DNA of 10,010 nt. Origin: Neisseriaceae bacterium. Lineage in GTDB: Bacteria > Pseudomonadota > Gammaproteobacteria > Burkholderiales > Neisseriaceae. The position numbers and the translations under genes were made by a program. Position 1 is the stretch's first letter; each line of letters opens with the position of its first letter. Under the pieces are notes generated by a model. That model did no database searches and was not told the DNA's origin. It saw only the letters and a program-made list of their open reading frames with translations. Positions 1 to 6,040 of the stretch are shown piece by piece. The stretch is from positions 1 to 10,010 of the forward strand of contig JAGNPU010000040.1 in the NCBI GenBank assembly GCA_017989485.1, written 5' to 3'.

Positions 1-552
1 CTTCATGAATAAGTCCATCCATTTTTTGGCCGGCCCCAGAAAATCGCTGAGCGATGCGATGTCGTCGTTAAAGGTGGCAAACACCATGCCCTGATACGAC
101 GCCACCCTAAGGCTGACCAAGGGCAATTGGTCTTTTTCCAACAGCTCGGCATAGCTTTCTGGATGAGGCACGCCGCGCAAAGTACCGTCTAGCGCATAGC
201 TCCAGCCGTGATAGGGGCAGACAAAGCTATTGGTTTTGCCCTTTTTGTGTTCGCACACGGTGGCGGCACGGTGACGGCAGCGGTTTAACAGCACGTGGAC
301 GTTTTGCTTGCGGTCTCTCACCATGATGACGGGCTGCTGGCCCACAAACGCGGTTTTGTAACTGCCCGTGTCGGGGATTTCACTCTCGTGCCCGACCCAG
401 ACCCACGTGTTGGCAAACACCTGCTCCATTTCCGCCGCAAAAATAGCGGCGTCGGTGTACAGCGAGGTATGGACGCGGTCGGACTGAACCAAAGACGCAT
501 AGTCTGGCGTCTGCGGCACAATCGGGACGATCGGGTGGTGTACGGTATTCAT
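1..552 (-). CDS. iacC: Rieske aromatic ring-hydroxylating dioxygenase, large (alpha) subunit, IacC-like; partial, C-terminus beyond window
   Basis: Cytoplasmic oxygenase component that would hydroxylate an oxidised indole-acetic acid intermediate on the way to catechol, receiving electrons through a ferredoxin/reductase chain. The first 184 residues are visible. They contain a canonical Rieske [2Fe-2S] site, Cys92-x-His94 and Cys112-x2-His115, followed by GWSYALDG as in ring-hydroxylating dioxygenases. The mononuclear iron domain, normally about residues 200-430, lies outside the window. The start is ATG at 552-550, preceded on the minus strand by AGAGGAG at good spacing. It is the last visible gene of a five-gene minus-strand operon, 44 bp after the iacI-like gene. 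That it is a Rieske alpha subunit is seen directly. The name iacC rests on gene order and composition, because the N-terminal half alone could also belong to a benzoate- or anthranilate-type dioxygenase. Confidence 0.88.
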   Translation of the reverse strand, partial: MNTVHHPIVPIVPQTPDYASLVQSDRVHTSLYTDAAIFAAEMEQVFANTWVWVGHESEIPDTGSYKTAFVGQQPVIMVRDRKQNVHVLLNRCRHRAATVCEHKKGKTNSFVCPYHGWSYALDGTLRGVPHPESYAELLEKDQLPLVSLRVASYQGMVFATFNDDIASLSDFLGPAKKWMDLFMK

Positions 553-596
553 GGTTGTTCTCCTCTATGCCCTTTAGGGCTTTATTGTTAGGGTGG
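553..596 (-). other. iacI-iacC spacer with small hairpin and ribosome binding site
   Basis: The longest gap in the operon (44 bp). It holds a 5-bp stem GCCCT/AGGGC with a 2-nt loop (569-580) followed on the minus strand by AGAGGAG before iacC. There is no U-tract, so it is not a terminator; it could modulate relative translation or mRNA stability. Confidence 0.35.
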
Positions 597-1121
597 TTAG
601 CCCAGTGCAGCGGGCGGCACGCTCAGGGCCGCGTTGCTGTCCCAGTCGCTGATGGGACGGCTAAAAATATTTTGGGTCTGAAACAGGCTCATGCACCAGC
701 GACCGTCCTCTGGCACAAACTGCACCGTCAGCTGGGCGCTGGTCAGGTGGGAGCGACCGTCGTGAAAGCGTGAGGTTTGCAGCATCAGCCAGCTGCCGAC
801 GGCGTGATCGCCCGCCGCATTGACCACCAAATGCTCCGACGTCAAAAAATGCGCGTTCATCTGAAAATGCGTGCCGCCCGCCACATAGCCGCCCACCATG
901 GTCAAAATGGCGGCACGGCCCTCATGGCGGCCAAAGCTGGCCGCATAACGTGGCCCAATGCCTTCCCATACGGCGTCTTCGGCAAACAGCTGGCCCAGTT
1001 CGGGCCACGGCGTGGCGGGGGTTAAGTCATCACACAGCTGCAGGTAACGGGTCAGGCAGGTTCGGCAGGCGGCCGCGGCTTCTAGCCGGTGGAGCCGCTG
1101 CGTCAAGGTGGCCAAGTCCAT
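597..1121 (-). CDS. iacI: NTF2/SnoaL-like protein, IacI-like
   Basis: Predicted cytoplasmic protein of 174 residues with no signal peptide or membrane segment. It has the pattern of the NTF2/SnoaL-like fold: an N-terminal helical part (about residues 8-35), the motif LFAEDAVWEG (about 45-55), a central GRHEGRAAI helix, then alternating beta strands ending in the W-C-M-S-L-F-Q strand. Small subunits of ring-hydroxylating dioxygenases share this fold, but here the protein precedes the Rieske large subunit and fits IacI of the indole-3-acetate cluster, whose biochemical role is not settled. The start is ATG at 1121-1119, with AGGAGGA about 8 nt upstream. It lies 17 bp after the iacB-like gene and 44 bp before iacC. 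It may be a small isomerase or hydratase-like enzyme or an accessory subunit. The fold call is firm, the iacI assignment comes from context, and the function is unknown. Confidence 0.8.
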   Translation of the reverse strand: MDLATLTQRLHRLEAAAACRTCLTRYLQLCDDLTPATPWPELGQLFAEDAVWEGIGPRYAASFGRHEGRAAILTMVGGYVAGGTHFQMNAHFLTSEHLVVNAAGDHAVGSWLMLQTSRFHDGRSHLTSAQLTVQFVPEDGRWCMSLFQTQNIFSRPISDWDSNAALSVPPAALG

Positions 1122-1138
1122 TTCGGTGTCCTCCTGAG

Positions 1139-1504
1139 CTAGCGCTGAATAATGAGTTCACGGCCGACGCGGGCTTCGACCTTGCAGTATTTCCAAAGCT
1201 TATAAGGCCCCTCGCCCACCACCGTGGTGCGAAACAGATTACAGGCCTGATGCACCGTGTCTAAATCCGGAAAGTCGGCCAAAAGATACGTGGTCCAAGG
1301 CGCACCCGTACTGGGGCCGACCATGCTTTGGTCGTCGTCCATATTGCCCAATACGGTGACCCCCGGCAGCTCATGCACGCCCAACCACATGTCGCCAAAG
1401 GCGGCCCAGACCTGCTTGGCCTCGGCCGCAGGTGCGTCAAAAAAGTTTTGGTTAATGCCCATGCACAACAGCACGCGTAAGGTTTTTGGGGTGTTCATCA
1501 TCAT
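1139..1504 (-). CDS. iacB: Small conserved protein of unknown function, IacB-like
   Basis: A protein of about 120 residues, cytoplasmic, with no signal peptide or transmembrane segment. It begins with a hydrophobic strand (LRVLLCMGIN), has a long middle segment with Trp and Gly-Asn-Met-Asp residues, and then a strand (TTYLLADF) followed by a helix and a basic C-terminus. The alternation suggests a ferredoxin-like alpha/beta-barrel small protein, which is inference only. Position between the flavin oxygenase (13 bp) and the SnoaL-like gene (17 bp) matches iacB of the indole-3-acetate cluster, a gene whose function is not established. The start is ambiguous: three consecutive ATG codons (1504, 1501, 1498) follow AGGAG. 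Spacing is 2, 5 and 8 nt respectively, so the second or third ATG is the likelier start, giving a protein of 120 or 119 residues. Confidence 0.78.
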   Translation of the reverse strand: MMMNTPKTLRVLLCMGINQNFFDAPAAEAKQVWAAFGDMWLGVHELPGVTVLGNMDDDQSMVGPSTGAPWTTYLLADFPDLDTVHQACNLFRTTVVGEGPYKLWKYCKVEARVGRELIIQR

Positions 1505-1506
1505 GA

Positions 1507-1511
1507 CTCCT
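1507..1511 (-). promoter_or_regulatory. Ribosome binding site deciding the iacB start
   Basis: AGGAG on the minus strand lies only 2 nt from the first of three tandem ATG codons. Normal spacing of 5-9 nt favours the ATG at 1501 or 1498 over that at 1504. Confidence 0.6.
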
Positions 1512-1517
1512 ATTGGA

Positions 1518-2684
1518 TTATAAATAACCGCCTAAAGGCGCATGCCCAAACAGCATGGCGCCGGCGTTTTGGTAGGTCAGATCACCCATAAAAGCATGTT
1601 GGGTGATCACGTTGGTGTCGTTGACGTAGCGGCTGAGGGGATGATTGCGGTAAATCCCCGCCATGCCGGACATGAGCTGAATGTCTCGGCTCACTTTGGC
1701 CGCCACTCGGGTGGCATGGGTAGACGACAGGCGCAGGGCATTGATTTGTTCAAGACTGACCGCATCACCGCTGAGAATGCTGTCCCAGGCGGCATTCATG
1801 GCGTCGTAAAACCAGCTGCGTGCCGCGCGCCAATCGGCCTCTGCCTGAGCCACATTAAACTGGGTTAAAGGCCGCTGACCGATGCTGGGCCCGCCGGTAA
1901 TCGAGCGGCTGCCATTGCCCATGGCCACCAGCTCGTCGATGGCGGCGCGCGCCACGCCGAGGGCCACCACCGACAGGACCTGAGTGGCAAACGACAGCGC
2001 CGGGTAGCGAAAAAACGGCTCGGGCAACATCGAGGGGGCACCCCGCACCATGGTCCATTCCTCGGCCACAAACACATCATCGACGACCAAATCATGGCTG
2101 CCCGTGCCCTTAAGGCCGATGGTGTCCCAGGTTTCTTCAATGGCCACGCTGGCGCGCGGCAACACCGCCATATGGGGCAGGCCTAGGCTGTTATCGGCCT
2201 TCAACGGGCTGATGCCCACGCCGACCACGTCGGCGCTCTGGCAGCCACTGGAAAACTGCCAGCGGCCGCTGACGCGATAGCCTCCGACCACTGATTCGGC
2301 AGGCTGTGGTGGGAAAATCCCGCCGGCAAACACCACGTCGGGGCCAGCGGCATACAGCTGCCTCAGGGTGGCCTCTGGCAGCGCCGCCAAATAGGCTGGA
2401 CTCATGCCAAAGCTGGCCACCCAGCCAGCCGAGCCATCGGCCTGCGACAGCCGCTCGATCAGCTCACAAAACTGCATGGGCGTCCATTCTTCACCGCCAA
2501 AGCGCTTGGGCACCAGGGCGCGATACACCCCTATGCGCTTAAACTGGGCGATGACGTCGGGCGAGATACAGGCCTGGGCATCGAATTCGCCGGCCAGGCC
2601 GCGCGCCCGAATGTCCTGTAACAAATGAGCTAAATCATGCTCGAGCGCGGGTTGAGAAACCGATGCTGATTGAATGGCGTTCAT
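1518..2684 (-). CDS. iacA: Acyl-CoA-dehydrogenase-fold flavin-dependent monooxygenase, IacA-like (indole-3-acetate oxidation)
   Basis: 388 residues, the usual length for the acyl-CoA dehydrogenase fold. The N-terminal helical domain (about 1-115) includes RFGGEEW and SQADGSAGWVASFG. The middle beta domain (about 120-215) includes SGRWQFSSGC and GTGSHD, and the C-terminal four-helix domain (about 230-388) ends in LTYQNAGAM. These motifs are typical of group D two-component flavin monooxygenases (HsaA/DszC-like) rather than true acyl-CoA dehydrogenases. Such enzymes use reduced flavin from a separate reductase, here expected to be IacG, which is not in the window. In characterised iac pathways IacA performs the first oxidation of the indole ring of indole-3-acetate. 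The ATG overlaps the iacH stop as ATGA (4 bp), with TAGGAG 7 nt upstream, so the two are translationally coupled. The family is certain and the substrate is inferred from context. Confidence 0.88.
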   Translation of the reverse strand: MNAIQSASVSQPALEHDLAHLLQDIRARGLAGEFDAQACISPDVIAQFKRIGVYRALVPKRFGGEEWTPMQFCELIERLSQADGSAGWVASFGMSPAYLAALPEATLRQLYAAGPDVVFAGGIFPPQPAESVVGGYRVSGRWQFSSGCQSADVVGVGISPLKADNSLGLPHMAVLPRASVAIEETWDTIGLKGTGSHDLVVDDVFVAEEWTMVRGAPSMLPEPFFRYPALSFATQVLSVVALGVARAAIDELVAMGNGSRSITGGPSIGQRPLTQFNVAQAEADWRAARSWFYDAMNAAWDSILSGDAVSLEQINALRLSSTHATRVAAKVSRDIQLMSGMAGIYRNHPLSRYVNDTNVITQHAFMGDLTYQNAGAMLFGHAPLGGYL

Positions 2685-3829
2685 GACATACTCCTAGCGA
2701 CCACCGCCGCAGCGGGGTTTGGGTTGATTTGCTCGGCAATCACGCTGGCGATGGCACACAGCTGCTCGTCTTTTCCTTTTGCCCCCACCAGCTGTAGCCC
2801 AACGGGCAGGCCTTCGGCGCTCAGCAGCGGCAAAGACAGGGCGGGATGGCCGGATAAATTAAACGGACGCACCAAGGCCGTCATGCCCAAGAGCGCGCTC
2901 AAATCGTCGGCGCCGCTGACGGCCACGGGGACCTCCGGCATGGTCGGTAAGGCAATCACGTCATAGTGACGGAGCAAGGCATCGACTTCGGCACTGAAGG
3001 CCAAGCGAACGCCTTCGGCAGCCGCCACCGCAGCCGCCGTTGTGTGCTGGGCCTGCAGCAGGCGCTGGGCCACGTCTTCGCCCACCAGGCCCGTGGCCAC
3101 CAAATGGCCGCTGGCCTGCCACGCCTCTTGATTGATGATGGTCATGCCGGCATCGTAGGCCGCCGGCAGCAACGGCAAGGCCACGGGGGCCTGTGGCTGC
3201 TTCAGCCGCGCCAGCGCCGCCGCCACCGTGGCCGTCACCGCCGCACTGGCCGCCACCGAAACCACCCCCACGCGAAACCGATGTTGCTTAGGCAGGGCCT
3301 GAAAGCTAGGGTCTAATGCCGTCATGGCGTTGACCAACATGGCCATGCTGTCGGCCAGGGGACCAATGGCATCCAGGCTGGTTTGTTCTGGCATCACCCC
3401 TTGGTGGGCAATGCGCCCAAACGTGGGCTTTAAGCCATACACGCCACAGCAGCATGCCGGCACCCGGATGGAGCCCCCGGTGTCGGTGCCGATGCTAAAA
3501 TCAGCCAGGCCTGCGGCCACCGCGGCGGCAGAGCCGCTGGAGGAACCGCCGGGAATCAATGCGGGAAAACGCGGGTTAAGCACGGTACCGGTCCAATGGT
3601 TGACGCCGGTGGTGCCAAAGGCCAGTTCATGCAGGTTGACCTTCGCGGTGAGGCGGCAGCCCGCTTGCAGCAGCTGCGTCACAATGGGCGCATGCCGTGC
3701 GGCAACGGGGCCGTGGGCCAAAGCCCGAGAACCGGCCTTGGTCACGTGGCCCGCCACGTCGATGGTGTCTTTGAGCATGACCGACCACAGCGGCCCGCCC
3801 AAATCTAAGACTTCTGCAACAATGTTCAT
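2681..3829 (-). CDS. iacH: Amidase signature enzyme, IacH-like; first gene of the iac-type operon
   Basis: A 382-residue cytoplasmic hydrolase of the amidase signature family, with the complete Ser-cisSer-Lys triad. Lys20 lies in VMLKDTIDV, Ser96 in GGSSSGS and the nucleophile Ser120 in GTDTGGSIRVPA. The 24-residue gap between the serines and about 76 between Lys and Ser match the family. The protein is shorter than many amidases (450-500 residues), mainly because the N-terminus before the Lys is only 19 residues. In iac clusters this gene encodes the amidase IacH, proposed to cleave an amide bond in an indole-acetate intermediate or conjugate; the exact step is not firmly known. The start is ATG at 3829-3827 with a strong AGGAGG 7 nt upstream, and the gene overlaps iacA by 4 bp. 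It faces the 606-bp AT-rich gap that should carry the operon promoter. Confidence 0.88.
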   Translation of the reverse strand: MNIVAEVLDLGGPLWSVMLKDTIDVAGHVTKAGSRALAHGPVAARHAPIVTQLLQAGCRLTAKVNLHELAFGTTGVNHWTGTVLNPRFPALIPGGSSSGSAAAVAAGLADFSIGTDTGGSIRVPACCCGVYGLKPTFGRIAHQGVMPEQTSLDAIGPLADSMAMLVNAMTALDPSFQALPKQHRFRVGVVSVAASAAVTATVAAALARLKQPQAPVALPLLPAAYDAGMTIINQEAWQASGHLVATGLVGEDVAQRLLQAQHTTAAAVAAAEGVRLAFSAEVDALLRHYDVIALPTMPEVPVAVSGADDLSALLGMTALVRPFNLSGHPALSLPLLSAEGLPVGLQLVGAKGKDEQLCAIASVIAEQINPNPAAAVVARSMS

Positions 3830-3890
3830 CTGTATTCCTCCTACTGCTTAATGGGTGTTTTATCCGGGCATTAACGCCACTTTATTATGT

Positions 3891-3938
3891 GAATTTTCAA
3901 CTATTTTTAGTGTGGATTCAATATTGATAAATGTCAAT
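3891..3938 (-). promoter_or_regulatory. Probable promoter/operator zone of the iacH operon
   Basis: On the minus strand upstream of iacH, TTGAAT (3921-3916) lies 17 nt from GAAAAT (3898-3893), a weak sigma-70-like pair. A perfect -35-like TTGACA (3937-3932) sits within a 16-bp imperfect palindrome, ATTGA-N6-TCAAT (3923-3938). An exact 10-bp palindrome, TCAATATTGA (3918-3927), overlaps it. Such symmetric sites would suit a MarR-type regulator like IacR, but no such gene is in the window, so the regulator is inferred. Exact promoter hexamers are uncertain. Confidence 0.4.
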
Positions 3939-3981
3939 CATTTTAATCAGGAGTTATTTTCATGAACTTACTGTGATGTAA

Positions 3982-4009
3982 TTGAAGAGAAAAATAATAA
4001 GGTTATATT
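3982..4009 (+). promoter_or_regulatory. Candidate sigma-70 promoter toward the MFS gene (upstream candidate)
   Basis: TTGAAG (3982-3987), a 16-nt spacer and TATATT (4004-4009) lie within the AT-rich region. The -10 element overlaps the 7-bp inverted repeat ATATTTT-N4-AAAATAT, which could be an operator. AT-rich DNA gives chance matches, so confidence is low. Confidence 0.3.
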
Positions 4010-4085
4010 TTAAACAAAATATTTTTCCTTTATTTTTACTGGATAATTCATGTAAAAATTTTATGTTTTTTAGTTGAATTTTCTA

Positions 4086-4114
4086 TTGACTCAGCCTGTG
4101 CCTTTGACTAGAGT
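4086..4114 (+). promoter_or_regulatory. Candidate sigma-70 promoter toward the MFS gene (downstream candidate)
   Basis: TTGACT (4086-4091), a 17-nt spacer and TAGAGT (4109-4114) sit at the border between AT-rich and GC-rich DNA. This gives five of six matches at -35 and four of six at -10. Use of this promoter would give a leader of roughly 315 nt before the transporter start. Confidence 0.35.
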
Positions 4115-4239
4115 GCAAAGGGACATGGCCATCAAAAAAGCGCCTAAAAAAAGCGCACCATGCTGTGACACCATAACAAAGCCATCCCCAACCAAAGCGA
4201 TGGCGCCACAAAAGAGAAAACCATGCCTAGGAGAACATC

Positions 4240-4263
4240 ATGACCCCTTCCCCCCCTTCGTGA
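4240..4263 (+). other. Seven-codon proline-rich mini-ORF (possible leader peptide) before the MFS gene
   Basis: ATG at 4240 has AGGAG at 4229-4233 (6-nt spacing), as good a ribosome site as those of the real genes. It reads Met-Thr-Pro-Ser-Pro-Pro-Ser and then TGA. Its stop codon lies in the 5' arm of a small hairpin (4260-4273). A second six-codon frame (ATG at 4223) ends in an ATGA overlap with it. A leader peptide that senses translation is possible, but no T-tract terminator follows, so this is only a suggestion. Confidence 0.25.
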
Positions 4264-4327
4264 CGCCCGTCACCGTGGCCCCGCGCCACCTTATCGATTG
4301 CCCCGATTAAGCCAAGCCCTTGCCTGG

Positions 4328-4343
4328 TCGCTGCCCACAGCGA
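4328..4343 (+). other. Small hairpin in the MFS leader
   Basis: A perfect 6-bp stem, TCGCTG/CAGCGA, with a CCCA loop lies about 90 nt before the transporter start codon. No U-tract follows, so it is not a rho-independent terminator. Confidence 0.35.
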
Positions 4344-4435
4344 TGGGCCGGTGCCGCCGCCCACCATGATGCTCAACACGCGTCAGGGCGCTCCTTGGCT
4401 CAAACAAACGTGTCCCATCACCTAGAGGATTCACC

Positions 4436-5797
4436 ATGAACACCCATCACCCCGAAGCCCCGCTGTCGGCATCGCCCCTTAAGAAACGCTATGTGTACGA
4501 ATGGTATGTGGTCTTTATCTGCATGCTGGCCTATATTTTGTCCTTTGTGGACCGCCAAATCATTGCCTTAATGATAGAACCCATCAAACAGGATTTACAG
4601 CTGAGCGACACCCAGTTTAGCCTGCTGAGCGGCCTGGCTTTTTCCCTGTTTTACGCGTTTATGGGCGCCCCCATCGCCCTCTTAGCCGACCGTTATTCAC
4701 GCTCTAAAATCATGGCCATCGGCGTGGTGTTTTGGAGCTTGGCCACGGCGGCCTGTGGCCTAAGCAAGAATTTTTTACATTTGTTTTTGGCGCGCATGGG
4801 CGTCGGCGTCGGCGAAGCAGCCCTCTCCCCCGCATTTTATTCCATGGCTTCTGACATGTTCCCCAAAGCCAAACTTGGCCGCGCGGTGGCGATTTATTCC
4901 ACCGGCGCCTTCATCGGTGGCGGCGTCGCCTTTTTGATTGGCGGCTATGTCATCAGCCTCATCAAAGACTTAGACAATATTGTGGTGCCCCTATTGGGCA
5001 GCATGCGCCCATGGCAGGCCACCTTCATCATGGTCGGCCTACCTGGGGTGTTTTTGGCCCTGCTGATGGTCCTCACCATCCGCGACCCGAAGCGACAAGG
5101 CCTGAAAGTCGGCGCCCAAGGTCAGGCCATCAAGCCCACCTTCGGCACCACCGTCGCCTTCATCAGCCGGCATCGCCACACCTTTTTCTATCATTTTATT
5201 GGGTTCTCGTTTTACGCCATGACGCTGTATAGCCTCATGGGCTGGTCGCCGGCCTTTTACATTCGCCACTTTGGCCTCAGCCCCAGCCAAACAGGCTATT
5301 ACCTTGGCATTACCTTGCTGTTGGCCAACACCAGCGGCGTGTTTTTCAGCGGCTGGCTCATCGACTGGTTCACCAAAAAAGGCCACAGCGATGCCGGCAT
5401 GCGCACCGGCTATTTGGGCGCCATGGGCCTCTTGCTGCCTGCGGTGTTGTTCACTCAGGTCGACAGCCTGGGCCTGTCGCTCGGCCTGTTGGCCATCGCC
5501 ATGTTTTTTGCCTCCTTTCCCCTGTCCACGTCCGCCCAGTCCATGCAAATTCTGGCCCCGAATCAACAGCGTGCCCAGGTCTCGGCCTTATTCCTATTGG
5601 TGTCTAACCTCATTGGTCTAGGCGTGGGCACCACCGTCGTGGCCTTAATCACCGACAATGTGTTTGGCTCACCGCTTTTGGTCGGCCATTCCATTTCCCT
5701 CGTCAATCTGGCGGCCTCATTGATCGCCATCGTGCTGCTGATGCGCGGCTGCCAGCACTTTCGCCGCAGCATCCAGCAAGAGCAAGCCGTCCCTTAA
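4436..5797 (+). CDS. MFS transporter (spinster-like), candidate uptake system for indole-3-acetate or a related aromatic acid
   Basis: 453-residue inner-membrane protein with the 12-helix pattern of the major facilitator superfamily. Helix 1 is at about residues 21-43 and ends in SFVDRQ. The conserved motif A-like loop GAPIALLADRYSRSK is at about 77-91 after helix 2, and GVGVGEAALSPAFYS at about 112-126 is helix 4. A cytoplasmic linker at about 215-245 is followed by six more helices, and the tail is short and hydrophilic. The DRQ and LADRYSR sequences and the GEA motif point to the spinster-like branch, which includes many transporters of organic acids and aromatics. The start at 4436 has AGAGGA 6 nt upstream. 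The gene is transcribed divergently from the iac-type operon and ends at its own terminator. This placement suggests import of the pathway substrate; efflux or an unrelated substrate is not excluded. Confidence 0.9.
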   Translation: MNTHHPEAPLSASPLKKRYVYEWYVVFICMLAYILSFVDRQIIALMIEPIKQDLQLSDTQFSLLSGLAFSLFYAFMGAPIALLADRYSRSKIMAIGVVFWSLATAACGLSKNFLHLFLARMGVGVGEAALSPAFYSMASDMFPKAKLGRAVAIYSTGAFIGGGVAFLIGGYVISLIKDLDNIVVPLLGSMRPWQATFIMVGLPGVFLALLMVLTIRDPKRQGLKVGAQGQAIKPTFGTTVAFISRHRHTFFYHFIGFSFYAMTLYSLMGWSPAFYIRHFGLSPSQTGYYLGITLLLANTSGVFFSGWLIDWFTKKGHSDAGMRTGYLGAMGLLLPAVLFTQVDSLGLSLGLLAIAMFFASFPLSTSAQSMQILAPNQQRAQVSALFLLVSNLIGLGVGTTVVALITDNVFGSPLLVGHSISLVNLAASLIAIVLLMRGCQHFRRSIQQEQAVP

Positions 5798-5817
5798 GCG
5801 GGTTACGGGCACAAAAA

Positions 5818-5842
5818 AAAACGACCCTTTAAGGGTCGTTTT
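5818..5842 (+). terminator. Rho-independent terminator of the MFS gene (bidirectional shape)
   Basis: A near-continuous stem (arms 5818-5829 and 5831-5842, core ACGACCC/GGGTCGT) is flanked by an A-tract on the left and a T-rich stretch on the right. It lies about 20 bp after the transporter stop codon. Confidence 0.9.
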
Positions 5843-5916
5843 GTCGTTTCCTGAGCACTGATGCGGCTGTGTGTTTTTCTTATGCCTAGTGGCCGTGACG
5901 CAAGCACAGCGCCAAA

Positions 5917-5938
5917 CTAGGGCCATAGTGTACCCTAG
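5917..5938. promoter_or_regulatory. Inverted repeat upstream of the LysR gene (possible operator)
   Basis: CTAGGG (5917-5922) and CCCTAG (5933-5938) form a 6-bp inverted repeat with a 10-nt spacer, about 100 bp before the LysR start. LysR proteins commonly bind dyads upstream of their own promoter, so this is a candidate site. The match is short and could be chance. Confidence 0.3.
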
Positions 5939-5990
5939 GTGACCCCTACTTGGTGAGGACAAATATTCCCATGATTGCGGCCAAAAACGA

Positions 5991-5996
5991 TACAAT
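5991..5996 (+). promoter_or_regulatory. Possible -10 element of the LysR gene
   Basis: TACAAT (five of six matches to the consensus) lies 44 bp before the LysR start. No good -35 hexamer is found at 16-18 nt, which fits an activator-dependent or weak promoter. Confidence 0.3.
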
Positions 5997-6040
5997 AAAG
6001 CGTTAAGTCCCTGTCACCCGCAATATGAAAGCCCTAATCC

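Larger units (their letters stand above)
3830..4435. other. Divergent intergenic region between iacH and the MFS gene: AT-rich control region plus GC-rich leader
   Basis: This 606-bp stretch has no convincing gene. About 3850-4090 is strongly AT-rich against the GC-rich surroundings. It contains repeated ATTGA/TCAAT half-sites, two copies of GAATTTTC (3891-3898 and 4076-4083), and a 7-bp inverted repeat ATATTTT/AAAATAT (4005-4011 and 4016-4022). About 4115-4435 is GC-rich and reads as a leader of the transporter gene. It has a short hairpin GTGAC/GTCAC (4260-4273), a second hairpin TCGCTG/CAGCGA (4328-4343) and a seven-codon mini-ORF. Open frames here are short, Lys- or Pro-rich and unlike any family I recognise. 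Confidence 0.75.

Noticed and set aside
1518..2684. Beta-oxidation acyl-CoA dehydrogenase
   Set aside because: The fold is shared, but the sequence pattern and operon neighbours (Rieske oxygenase, amidase) fit a two-component flavin monooxygenase of the IacA type.
3324..3851. 175-codon plus-strand open frame opposite iacH
   Set aside because: Antisense shadow of an amidase with an intact catalytic triad; no ribosome site or recognisable motif.
4074..4310. 78-codon open frame (or 61 codons from an internal ATG) in the iacH-MFS gap
   Set aside because: It starts in the promoter region, has no well-placed ribosome binding site, is an unpatterned Lys/Pro-rich product and resembles no family I know. 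It is treated as leader or noncoding DNA.
5039..5566. 175-codon minus-strand open frame inside the MFS gene
   Set aside because: Antisense shadow of the transporter, with composition typical of reverse-read membrane protein codons.
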